Assembly (NCBI GenBank): GCA_964437415.1
Contig: CAYTGN010000001.1
Coordinates: forward strand, 186,001 to 250,000
Direction: 5' to 3'
Source: CADEDV01 sp964437415
GTDB lineage: Bacteria; Bacteroidota; Bacteroidia; Chitinophagales; Chitinophagaceae
DNA: 64,000 nt
The position numbers and the translations under genes are program-made. Within the stretch, counting starts at the first letter, position 1, and each line of letters starts with the position of its first letter. The notes under the pieces were generated by a model that worked only from the letters and a program-made list of their open reading frames with translations, ran no database searches and was not told the origin of the DNA. Positions 17,022 to 24,937 of the stretch are shown piece by piece.

Positions 17022-18932
17022 TTATATGTTTATCTGAATGGCTTTGGTGGTATCATTTCCTAAAATATCAATCACTTTTACAAGCACGGTGTATTTGCCA
17101 GCTTTCTCATACAGGTGCACCGCATTCAGTTCAATCTTCGGGTTTTGTTTAGTGCGGTAGCTTTGCCATTCATTATGAAATGTATCATCACGATAATTCC
17201 AGTCTATGGCCCAATAATCAATCCACTGGCTCCAGTGGGTAATCTTTCCCTGCACTTCTTCGGGCACATCATCAGGCGGAATAATAAAATTGTCCAGTAT
17301 GATGGTAACCTTTTTCTTGTCTGTCTTCGTTTTGATGCTTAAGGAAGCCAGTTCATAGAATTTAATATCGCCCTGGTCAACAGCTTTTTTTTCTAATACT
17401 TCCCTTGGTATTTTTTTGAACGATACATTCACTTTATTCTCAGCAGCAAATTGTTTGGCGGTTTCATTTACGTCAAAGGCAAAGTCCCAGCCCAGGAAAT
17501 CAATTCCGTTTGTTTTGACATTTTTTTCTTTACCGACCAGTTTCCAGAATTCTTTGATGGTAGCTTTTATATCGTCTACCGTTACCGGGGCTTCCACATT
17601 GCCCACATGCACCATGCGGCCGGATTTGGCGCCGTGCAGCCACACATGCCCGTCCAGTGATTTGGCATGATAGAGTTCAATTATAAAATGCTTGTAGGCT
17701 TTTTCCTGCAGCAGCCGGTCTTCGGGATTTTCAAACTCGGCATTCATCCATTGCTGCCGTTCATACTTGCCGAGATTTTGAACGATAAAGGGTTTTACAT
17801 TCTCGATACCCAAAAAACGTTTTCTTGCCGTATGAATAGCAAATCTGCCAAGGTCGCAGGTGATCCAGCGGCGGTTTAGTTTTTCGGCAACGGCGGCTGT
17901 TGTTCCGCTGCCACAGAAGCAGTCAAGAATTAAATCACTCTCATTGCTGCTTGTTTCAATCATTCGCTTGAGAAGCTCTTCTGGCTTTTGAGTCGAATAG
18001 TTGGTATCCTCAATAGCTTGAGAATTTAGAGGGATAATATCGGTCCAGAGATTATCTACGACTACCCCTTTACCTTCATGTAGATAATTCTTTACTCTTG
18101 GATTTTTGCCTGGCTGTAGGGGTGTTTTAATCCTATCTTCCTTAATTAATCTTTGTAATGTTGCTTCCGAATAAGATTTCAAATTATCCCAATAATAGTA
18201 ACCCCTTTCATCTTTTTGGGTAAACCTTTTCTTATATTCTTCCGAATACTCCGTATACTGCGTGTTCCAAGTATACACTGAACTTTTAGTATAGAACATT
18301 ATATAGTCATCAACTACAGGGAATTTTTTAGAAATAGATTTACTACTCCCGGTACTTACCACTCTTTTCCATTTAATATCGCTTTTAAAATTTTCGTATC
18401 CAAAGACCTCATCAAGGATAATCTTTGCATAATGACCAACATGCCAATCCAGATGTACATAAATGCTTCCATTTTCTGCTAATAATTCTTTTAAAAGCAA
18501 GACTGTTTCATAGAACCATTGCATATAACTATCAAGTCCTTTGCCCCATGTATCACGGTAAGCTTTTTGTTCAATAATGCTTGGTTCTTTTACAAACGAG
18601 ATGGTCTCATCTTCGTCAGTATCAGGATGGTCTGCAATTGTAGCTGTGAAGGAAAAATCATTGCCAACATTAAAAGGAGGGTCTATATAAATGAGGTTCA
18701 CTTTGCCGGCGAACACGGGTAACAAACTGGGTAGCACATATTTTTTATCGCCCCAGATAAGACGGTTGCGCCATTCTGTATTGGTATTCCCGGAACTAAA
18801 AAAGTCTAATGTCTTTTGCCGCTGCTGTGCACTTTCATTAATGGTCTCAATGGTTTGAAAAGGGAGGGCAATGCGGACAGGAGTTACTTTTTTGCCGTCT
18901 TTATATTTTCCTTCCCAGATTAGTTCGGTCAT
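17022..18932 (-). CDS. Type III DNA methyltransferase, Mod subunit
   Basis: 636 residues, the normal Mod length. Motif IV IYIDPPFNVG (~residue 82) comes before motif I LDCFCGSGTTAAVA (~339): the beta-class order of amino-methyltransferases (N6-adenine, or N4-cytosine less likely). The region between them holds the target recognition part and is clearly richer in A+T than the flanks (about 18000-18640). Mod provides both methylation and site recognition for Res. Translation starts at the ATG at 18932. No simple-sequence repeat that could give phase variation is visible in or before the gene. Confidence 0.93.
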   Translation of the reverse strand: MTELIWEGKYKDGKKVTPVRIALPFQTIETINESAQQRQKTLDFFSSGNTNTEWRNRLIWGDKKYVLPSLLPVFAGKVNLIYIDPPFNVGNDFSFTATIADHPDTDEDETISFVKEPSIIEQKAYRDTWGKGLDSYMQWFYETVLLLKELLAENGSIYVHLDWHVGHYAKIILDEVFGYENFKSDIKWKRVVSTGSSKSISKKFPVVDDYIMFYTKSSVYTWNTQYTEYSEEYKKRFTQKDERGYYYWDNLKSYSEATLQRLIKEDRIKTPLQPGKNPRVKNYLHEGKGVVVDNLWTDIIPLNSQAIEDTNYSTQKPEELLKRMIETSSNESDLILDCFCGSGTTAAVAEKLNRRWITCDLGRFAIHTARKRFLGIENVKPFIVQNLGKYERQQWMNAEFENPEDRLLQEKAYKHFIIELYHAKSLDGHVWLHGAKSGRMVHVGNVEAPVTVDDIKATIKEFWKLVGKEKNVKTNGIDFLGWDFAFDVNETAKQFAAENKVNVSFKKIPREVLEKKAVDQGDIKFYELASLSIKTKTDKKKVTIILDNFIIPPDDVPEEVQGKITHWSQWIDYWAIDWNYRDDTFHNEWQSYRTKQNPKIELNAVHLYEKAGKYTVLVKVIDILGNDTTKAIQINI

Positions 18933-19632
18933 GCAGTTGGCGGTTACTGCATTGGAGCTTTAGTTTAAAAGATAAAAAGGGAGAATAAAAAACGGGTGCA
19001 ATCCTCCGCTTGAATCCCATCTCAGAAAGGCACCTCGGAGGGCCCAGGAAGAATAGAAAACAGCAAGAAGACGCACCCTTGCGGGTGCATCGCTTGAACT
19101 GTTTCTTTCTTCCGAATAAAATTTCCGAGGTTTTATCTGAAAAGAAACGTCAGCAACGCAATGCGTTTACTAATATTTTATATCATGACAAATCTAAGGC
19201 ATTGGGGCTGAACAGAAAAGAGTAGTGTCTTTTGAAAAGGGTGTTGCCATTAATAAAACCCCGGCTTTGCGGTCACAACAATTGTGTTATATTTATGGCA
19301 ATAAGACCTGCCTCGCTTCCCGTAAGAACAGCGCACCACGGCGGGTTTTCGATTTATTATAGAATAGAGTGCCGGTTTATGAATTATTCTATGCCATCAC
19401 TTTTCATTCCGCAACAGATAGCCTGCTTAAACAAAGGGGATTGGGGTATGGGTAAAAATTCAGCCTATCTGATTTGTTTTTTTTAAATCAATAGTGCTAT
19501 CTTCAGAGTCAATTTTTACACAACCCTCTCAAAACTGTTAATAACCCAATCTCCTGACAGGTCGGCATTTTTTTCCAAAGGAATTTGTTATAAATTCCTA
19601 TATCAAAGATTAAAGACAGACATTAAACCACC
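18933..19632. other. Gene-poor 700-bp gap upstream of mod
   Basis: I find no convincing gene here. It contains inverted repeats (CCTCCG 19003-19008 / CGGAGG 19036-19041; GCACCC 19073-19078 / GGGTGC 19083-19088 with a TTGC loop) and the motif GGAATTTGTTATAAATTCC (19580-19598). The two reading frames of 71 and 84 codons inside it have atypical, low-quality protein sequence, and the 84-codon one opens with TTG. The stretch could hold the mod promoter, a remnant of an older insertion, or a small RNA; none is proven. Confidence 0.5.
19580..19598. promoter_or_regulatory. Inverted repeat upstream of the GAF-like gene
   Basis: GGAATTT (19580-19586) / AAATTCC (19592-19598) with loop GTTAT lies 35 bp before the ATG at 19633. 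The core TTGTTATAAATTC also occurs before korA (24905-24917). It may be an operator or part of a promoter; the role is inferred only. Confidence 0.35.
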
Positions 19633-20634
19633 ATGAATAATTCTGAAACTGAACCTGCCCAAAGGGGTTGGTTTAAAAGATTAATTCAAAACCCCTGGCT
19701 GCTTTTGGTATTGAAGCTGGTTGCTTTTGTCCTTTTAATAGCAAAAGTAATTCCTACGGGTTGGCTTGAAACACAATGGCCTTTTTTGCTACTTGTCTCC
19801 ATGGCACTGATAGGTCTGTTGATTAGCAACTACAGGCTTACATCCAGACTGATTGCAGAAGTTGAATTTAAAGAATCGGAAATAAGAAGAGTAACACATT
19901 CATTAGAAAGAAATGCCAGATATGCCGATATAATCCCTATGTTGAATATCGCATTTCAGCAGTTGCACAATGCGATAAGGAGAGACCACGCAAATAAACT
20001 GATGTATCATGAGTATTTTGAAAGTTGTTGCCAGAGTTTAGAAAAAGTTTTTTCCAAGGTTACCGGTGTTGACTGCCATGTATGTATTAAAATGACATCC
20101 TTTCCTAACGATCAAATTCCCAGCCCCACAAAGGCTGAAAAAAGGGTTACTAACCTACAGGTGAGAACCTATTGCCGGAGTCTGCATTTGTCAAATAAGC
20201 GAATACAAATAGATCATCAAGAGGTATCTCACCTTATTACAGAGAACACCGATTTTGAAGACATTTTTATGAAAAAAGGAGAGTGTTTTTTCTGTAATGA
20301 TCTTGCTGAAAAGGATGAGTATAAAAACAGCAGTGTTAAACTCAAAAATCATGGCTCTTATGTTGTTTTCCCTAAGGGAACCCCATTAGACCATAAAAGA
20401 GATAACTGGCCATTGCCTTACAGGGCAACAATAGTGGCTCCGATAGTGCCAATTGTAAAAGAAACCAGCGAGGAACGTATTATTTTAGGTCTTTTATGCG
20501 TTGATAGCAAGGAACCAAATGTGTTCAATGAAGAACTGGATACGCATATTATGACTGGCTGTGCAGATGGAATTTACAATTCGTTTAAGAAACTTTTTCA
20601 GCCATATAACCCAACTGTCAAAACAAAACCTTAA
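19633..20634 (+). CDS. Two-TM, coiled-coil, GAF-like membrane protein of unknown role
   Basis: 333 residues. Two membrane helices (~residues 24-42 LLLVLKLVAFVLLIAKVIP and ~52-68 FLLLVSMALIGLLI) are followed by a helical coiled-coil-like linker (~70-150) and a C-terminal domain that ends like a GAF domain: IILGLLCVDSKEPNVFNEELD (shown in part: GLLCVDSKEPNVF). Several Cys are clustered (CHVCIKM, CFFCNDL), which could bind a metal or a redox ligand. There is no signaling output domain. The gene is followed 4 bp later by a 75-residue gene and sits beside the restriction locus. I do not recognise a named family; membrane sensing of a small molecule is a guess. Confidence 0.75.
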   Translation: MNNSETEPAQRGWFKRLIQNPWLLLVLKLVAFVLLIAKVIPTGWLETQWPFLLLVSMALIGLLISNYRLTSRLIAEVEFKESEIRRVTHSLERNARYADIIPMLNIAFQQLHNAIRRDHANKLMYHEYFESCCQSLEKVFSKVTGVDCHVCIKMTSFPNDQIPSPTKAEKRVTNLQVRTYCRSLHLSNKRIQIDHQEVSHLITENTDFEDIFMKKGECFFCNDLAEKDEYKNSSVKLKNHGSYVVFPKGTPLDHKRDNWPLPYRATIVAPIVPIVKETSEERIILGLLCVDSKEPNVFNEELDTHIMTGCADGIYNSFKKLFQPYNPTVKTKP

Positions 20635-20638
20635 AATC

Positions 20639-20866
20639 ATGCCTGACAACAAAAATGGACAAAACGGCAATGCCGGTAAAAACAGTGATGAAGCACTGGT
20701 TTTCGAAATAGTAAACAAGGATGAGAATATTGTAAAGGCTATTTCCTATCAGGATGGTAAAAAACAAGAAGTGTTTTTTTATGCAATCCCTGAGAACGAA
20801 TTTGCAGCCCTAATTCCCTCGTCGGAAATGCAGGACAATATCTATAAAGCCGTTAGTACAGGGTAA
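20639..20866 (+). CDS. 75-residue protein, partner of the GAF-like gene
   Basis: It starts with the ATG at 20639, 4 bp after the stop of the GAF-like gene, so the two are almost surely co-transcribed. Sequence: a polar Gly/Asn-rich start (MPDNKNGQNGNAGKNSDE) then a compact beta-alpha segment (ALVFEIVNKDENIVKAISY, QEVFFYAIPENEFAAL) without Cys, TM helix or signal peptide. No family recognised. An in-frame reading upstream of this ATG overlaps the previous gene and was not used. Confidence 0.6.
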   Translation: MPDNKNGQNGNAGKNSDEALVFEIVNKDENIVKAISYQDGKKQEVFFYAIPENEFAALIPSSEMQDNIYKAVSTG

Positions 20867-20893
20867 AAAAATGCCCCGGTCATGACCGGGGCA
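20866..20893 (-). terminator. Terminator of the M16 peptidase gene
   Basis: The stem TGCCCCGGTCA (20872-20882) / TGACCGGGGCA (20883-20893) is a perfect 22-bp palindrome. Read on the minus strand it is followed by a run of seven T (from 20865-20871), 20 bp past the peptidase stop. It also lies directly after the plus-strand 75-residue gene, so it can stop both. Confidence 0.85.
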
Positions 20894-20912
20894 AAAAGCA
20901 AATAACATTTTA

Positions 20913-23768
20913 TCAAAACGCTTTCTTTTCCACTTTCTTTCCATCCACATCCAGTTCAACAATTTCATAACCTAATTTCTGCACACCATTGAAGATGGTG
21001 GCTTTGTCCCCAACCAGCAGGATATTCATCTTATCGGGGTTCAGCATTTTCTTGGCAACCGCATCCACTTCTGCTTTGGTTAGCTTGGCCAATATTTTAT
21101 TTTGTTGATCTACATAATTGGCCGGCAGGTTATAATCTAAGATGCGGCGGATAAAACCAGCTTTTTGAAAACCTGTTTCATAGGCCCTGGCATCCCGCTG
21201 CCCCAGCGAATTTTTCATAAAAGCCAGTTCTGCTTCGCTGATGCCGTTCTGACGATAGTTCTTCAGTTCCTGCATCACTTCCACCAATGCACTATCGGTG
21301 GCATCGGCACGGATGCCGGAGCTGAACTGGAATTCACCACTATACTCATCGCCGCTGAACGAACTGCGGGCACCATAGGTCCATCCTTTGTCTTCACGAA
21401 GGTTCAGGTTAAGCCGGCTGTTGAAATCACCACCTAAAGCATAATTCATCAGGATGCTCTTGTAATAATCACCAGTAGCGTCATATTTCAACCCCGTTGC
21501 ATAACCTACCCTGAACTGCGACTGCGCAGCTTTGGGAATGTCCACCATATACACTTTGGTTTTGTCAATCGGCGCCGGTTCGCTGCTCACGTTGGGTATC
21601 TCCACTTTTTTATTCGGCAGTTTATTGAGGAAAGCTAATTTGGGTAATATCTCTGCTTCTTTTACATCACCCACAATCACCACTTTTGCATCTTTTGCAG
21701 TGATATAATTTTTGTAATATTCTTCAATATCCTGCAGGCCGATATTCTGCACAGTTTCTTCAGTGCCGGATGGGTTCATACCCAAAATATGATTGGGACC
21801 ATAGTTCAGTTTGGCAAAAACATCATCAGCTACTGATGCCGGATTAGACTTGGCCTGTTTGAAACCCTGCAATCGTTGTTTTTTGATCCGGTCAAAATCA
21901 TCTTCGTTGAATTTCGGATGCAACATTCTTTCCTCTACCAAAGACAGCGTTTTATCCAGGTTCTTTTTTAACGTCTGCACACTAAAGGTGATGCCATCCA
22001 GCCCGCTGTTAATGTTTAACGAACTGCCTAATTTTTGCAATTCAATAGCCATTTGTTCAGCAGTATAGTTTTTGGTGTCTTCGTTCATCATGCTGCCAAA
22101 CAAGCTGGCAAGCCCCACTTTATCCTTGTTATTAGCCTGCAAAAGGTGGCCGCCAGGTATAGTGATGGTAAATGTTACAATGGGTACTTCCGAACTTTCT
22201 GTGCCGATCATGCGGACACCGTTGGGCATATCCTTTCTCCAGAACTTCGGCACATTGACCACAGGGTTTTGCCCGGCAGCGGGAATTTTGCTGCGGTCGA
22301 AATTGTCTTTGGCTTTCGCATATTTCAAACCGGCATAACCATAATCAGGAGCAGTGTAGCGGGTAGAATCTATTTTATAATTGTTCGCTGCAGCCACATC
22401 ATTTTTCTCATCCATCGTTTTGGTGAGCACACTGAGGATGACGGCATGTTTGCCTTTGATATACTTGTTATACACCCTCATCACATCTTCTTTGGTCAGT
22501 GAAGTGTACATTTTCACCAGGTCGGCTATTTTATTAGGGTTGCCGGTAAACGTTTCAAATTGTGCCAACTGGCTCACTTTGCCCGACACACTTTGCAGGC
22601 CGCTAATCTGCTGCGCCTCGGTGCTGCCTTTGAACTTCTCCACATCATCATCCGTGACACCGGTTATTTCAAATGAATCCAATGCGGCACGATAAGCGGT
22701 CAGCATTTCAGGCAATGTTTTTCCCAGCGATGGAGTGATGCGGAAACTGAATTCACCGGCCAGTTCCGACATGCTGCTGAAAGCAGAGGCATTCAGGGCA
22801 ATTTGTTTTTTGGTGAGCTGTTGAAACATTGTTGAGTTGCGGCCCTGCCCCAACACCTGTGCAAGGCAGGTCAGCGCTGCCATATCAGGATGATAGTTTG
22901 GAACAGTGGGATAAACGATGGCCAACTGCGACTGCCGGGCATAATTGTCAACAAAAGAAACATAGCGGTCGGCTTCCAGTGTTACTGCCGGCAGTTTAGT
23001 AGGCGTCACTTCAGGGCCGCGGGGAATGCTGCCAAAATATTTTTCTACCAGCTTCACCACCTCAGCAGGTTTCACATCGCCGCCTACTGTCAGCACTGCA
23101 TTGTTTGGGCCATACCAGCGCAGGAAAAAATTCTTAAGGTCATTTACATCCACCCGGTTCAGGTCTTCTACATAACCAATCGTGAGCCATGAGTAAGGAT
23201 GGCCATACGGGTAAAGATTTTTGGAAAGATATTCATTGACGAGGCCATAGGGGCGATTGTCATAGTTCTGACCTCTTTCATTTTTTACAGTGGATCGCTG
23301 TATCTCGAACTTCTTTTGTGTAACGGCATCTAGCAAAAAACCCATGCGGTCTGCTTCGAGCCAGAGCATTTTTTCCAACTGGTTGCTGGGAACTGTTTCA
23401 AAATAATTGGTGCGGTCACGGTTGGTGGTTCCGTTCAGGGTGCCGCCGGCATCAGAGACGATTTTAAAATGTTGTTCATCGGCCACGTTGTCGCTGCCCT
23501 GGAACATCATATGTTCAAAAAAATGGGCAAAACCGGATTTTCCGATTTCCTCTCTTGCCGAGCCAACATGATAAGTGACATCCACATGCACCACCGGGTC
23601 GCTGTGATCTTCGTGGATGATCAGGGTCAGCCCGTTGGAGAGCTTATATTTTTCATACGGAATGATTAGTTCGCTGCCCTTGCGGGTTACTTTTTCAATG
23701 AGTTTTGTCTGCGCTCCTGCTGCAAGCAGCATGAAGGAGGCGCCAAACAATAATACCTGCTTTTTCAT
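20913..23768 (-). CDS. M16 family zinc metallopeptidase (two-domain, secreted)
   Basis: 951 residues with signal peptide (MKKQVLLFGASFMLLAAGAQ). The N-terminal half has the inverted zinc motif HFFEH in SGFAHFFEHMMFQGS (~residue 78), with the third ligand Glu expected downstream near ERGQNYDNRPYG. The C-terminal half is the second M16 domain, lacking the HxxEH motif and ending with the substrate-binding R/Y pattern LREDKGWTYGARSSF. Full-length fused M16 proteins of this kind act on peptides in the periplasm of Bacteroidota. Its substrates are unknown. Confidence 0.93.
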   Translation of the reverse strand: MKKQVLLFGASFMLLAAGAQTKLIEKVTRKGSELIIPYEKYKLSNGLTLIIHEDHSDPVVHVDVTYHVGSAREEIGKSGFAHFFEHMMFQGSDNVADEQHFKIVSDAGGTLNGTTNRDRTNYFETVPSNQLEKMLWLEADRMGFLLDAVTQKKFEIQRSTVKNERGQNYDNRPYGLVNEYLSKNLYPYGHPYSWLTIGYVEDLNRVDVNDLKNFFLRWYGPNNAVLTVGGDVKPAEVVKLVEKYFGSIPRGPEVTPTKLPAVTLEADRYVSFVDNYARQSQLAIVYPTVPNYHPDMAALTCLAQVLGQGRNSTMFQQLTKKQIALNASAFSSMSELAGEFSFRITPSLGKTLPEMLTAYRAALDSFEITGVTDDDVEKFKGSTEAQQISGLQSVSGKVSQLAQFETFTGNPNKIADLVKMYTSLTKEDVMRVYNKYIKGKHAVILSVLTKTMDEKNDVAAANNYKIDSTRYTAPDYGYAGLKYAKAKDNFDRSKIPAAGQNPVVNVPKFWRKDMPNGVRMIGTESSEVPIVTFTITIPGGHLLQANNKDKVGLASLFGSMMNEDTKNYTAEQMAIELQKLGSSLNINSGLDGITFSVQTLKKNLDKTLSLVEERMLHPKFNEDDFDRIKKQRLQGFKQAKSNPASVADDVFAKLNYGPNHILGMNPSGTEETVQNIGLQDIEEYYKNYITAKDAKVVIVGDVKEAEILPKLAFLNKLPNKKVEIPNVSSEPAPIDKTKVYMVDIPKAAQSQFRVGYATGLKYDATGDYYKSILMNYALGGDFNSRLNLNLREDKGWTYGARSSFSGDEYSGEFQFSSGIRADATDSALVEVMQELKNYRQNGISEAELAFMKNSLGQRDARAYETGFQKAGFIRRILDYNLPANYVDQQNKILAKLTKAEVDAVAKKMLNPDKMNILLVGDKATIFNGVQKLGYEIVELDVDGKKVEKKAF

Positions 23769-23911
23769 ACTTAATTAGTTTTAGAAGGATAGCCAAGTTA
23801 GCCAAAACCTGCTTTAAACCTGTTGCCACTTATCAAATAAGCACAGGTTGAAATATGAAATTCAAGGTTTGGGTAGAAATGCTGATCAATTGGAAGTAAA
23901 TGAAAGCACTT

Positions 23912-24805
23912 TCAGGGTTTTGGGAAGAAATATTTGGCTGCACCCGGGTAATGACTGGCTAATTTCAATTCATAATCCGGGTTTGCTTTTAGCTGCTGTA
24001 AAAAATAGTGCAGCTTGGCTATATCTTCTTCTTTTTGAAAAGCCTGGTCATGGGCCAATAAAACAAGGTGCCCGGGGATTTTTGTTTTGCCTGCTTCCAG
24101 CATATTCTCGATTTGCCGAAGCAGCAGGTCAGGATCTGTTTTCACGGAAAATGTTTTATGGCTGTACATCCATTCCAGGTCCCATCCCATGATTGCAAAA
24201 CCTGCGTTGTGCAAGGAATCAACAGCCACCCGGCTTTCCTTTATATCGGTGTAAATGATGGAGTCAATCCGCCATGCATTGCGGCCGGGCATCCGGGCTA
24301 TTGCGTTTGGAAAATGAAGGCTGTCATCTGACCGGATGAAATCGGCAACAACAGTGGACGGAGAATTATAAAATGTGTTATAACGGTTTCGCAGACCGTG
24401 GGTATAGCTGTGGTTGCAGAGTTCCATTCGCTTGTCCTCCCTGATCAATTTCACTGCTTCACGTTGCCAGGTGCCATCGTGTGCATGAAGACCGACAATA
24501 AAAAAACTGACAGGAGTATTTTCCTTTTGCGCAGCGGCCAGCACATTTCTGGTTCCCATGTTGGGACCATCATCAAAAGTGAGATAGATCTTTTTCTTGT
24601 TGGCCGATACACGGGCAATGGAATCAGCGATCACCTGTTGCCGTTTGGCTGCTGCTGCAGAATCAGCCGCCGATGGCCGGGGCTCTTTTTCAGGGGCATT
24701 GTTGCAGGCAATAAAAAGAAAGGTGAGGAAATAACAAACAATCAGCAAGTATAAACCGGCTGCCGGATAAGGTTTTTGTCTGGTGAAAGGGACTGGATTG
24801 CTCAT
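23912..24805 (-). CDS. Polysaccharide deacetylase (NodB) lipoprotein
   Basis: 297 residues from the ATG at 24805. The N-terminal segment LLIVCYFLTFLFIAC is a lipobox signal, so it is a lipoprotein facing the periplasm. The NodB domain has motif 1 TFDDGP (~residue 85) and the metal-binding NHSYTH (~137), followed by MPGRNAWR and LAHDQAF. It would remove acetyl groups from a glycan such as peptidoglycan; the catalytic Asp and two His are present. A -7 box TAATTTTG at 24828-24821 on this strand supports the start. Confidence 0.88.
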   Translation of the reverse strand: MSNPVPFTRQKPYPAAGLYLLIVCYFLTFLFIACNNAPEKEPRPSAADSAAAAKRQQVIADSIARVSANKKKIYLTFDDGPNMGTRNVLAAAQKENTPVSFFIVGLHAHDGTWQREAVKLIREDKRMELCNHSYTHGLRNRYNTFYNSPSTVVADFIRSDDSLHFPNAIARMPGRNAWRIDSIIYTDIKESRVAVDSLHNAGFAIMGWDLEWMYSHKTFSVKTDPDLLLRQIENMLEAGKTKIPGHLVLLAHDQAFQKEEDIAKLHYFLQQLKANPDYELKLASHYPGAAKYFFPKP

Positions 24806-24820
24806 GTTAGGTGGTGGCGG

Positions 24821-24828
24821 CAAAATTA
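24821..24828 (-). promoter_or_regulatory. -7 box for the NodB lipoprotein gene
   Basis: Minus-strand TAATTTTG matches TAnnTTTG and ends 15 nt before the ATG at 24805, giving a leader of about 9 nt. A TTG start at 24823 would lie inside this box and is therefore unlikely. Confidence 0.5.
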
Positions 24829-24937
24829 CAGGATGAAAGTAGAAAACGCCTGCGGGGTAATTATTATTTCAGCGGTTAAAAAAAGGTGAAAGCCTGAGGC
24901 TAACTTGTTATAAATTCGCTTAATAATCTAATTGGCT

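Noticed and set aside
14450..18932. Phase-variable switching of the type III R-M genes
   Set aside because: I looked for tandem simple repeats in mod and its upstream region and found none long enough.
19010..19225. 71-codon frame in the gap upstream of mod
   Set aside because: Composition is atypical and it crosses the hairpins at 19036-19088; no upstream motif supports it.
19232..19486. 84-codon frame in the same gap
   Set aside because: TTG start, no recognisable sequence and no operon partner; could be real but I cannot support it.
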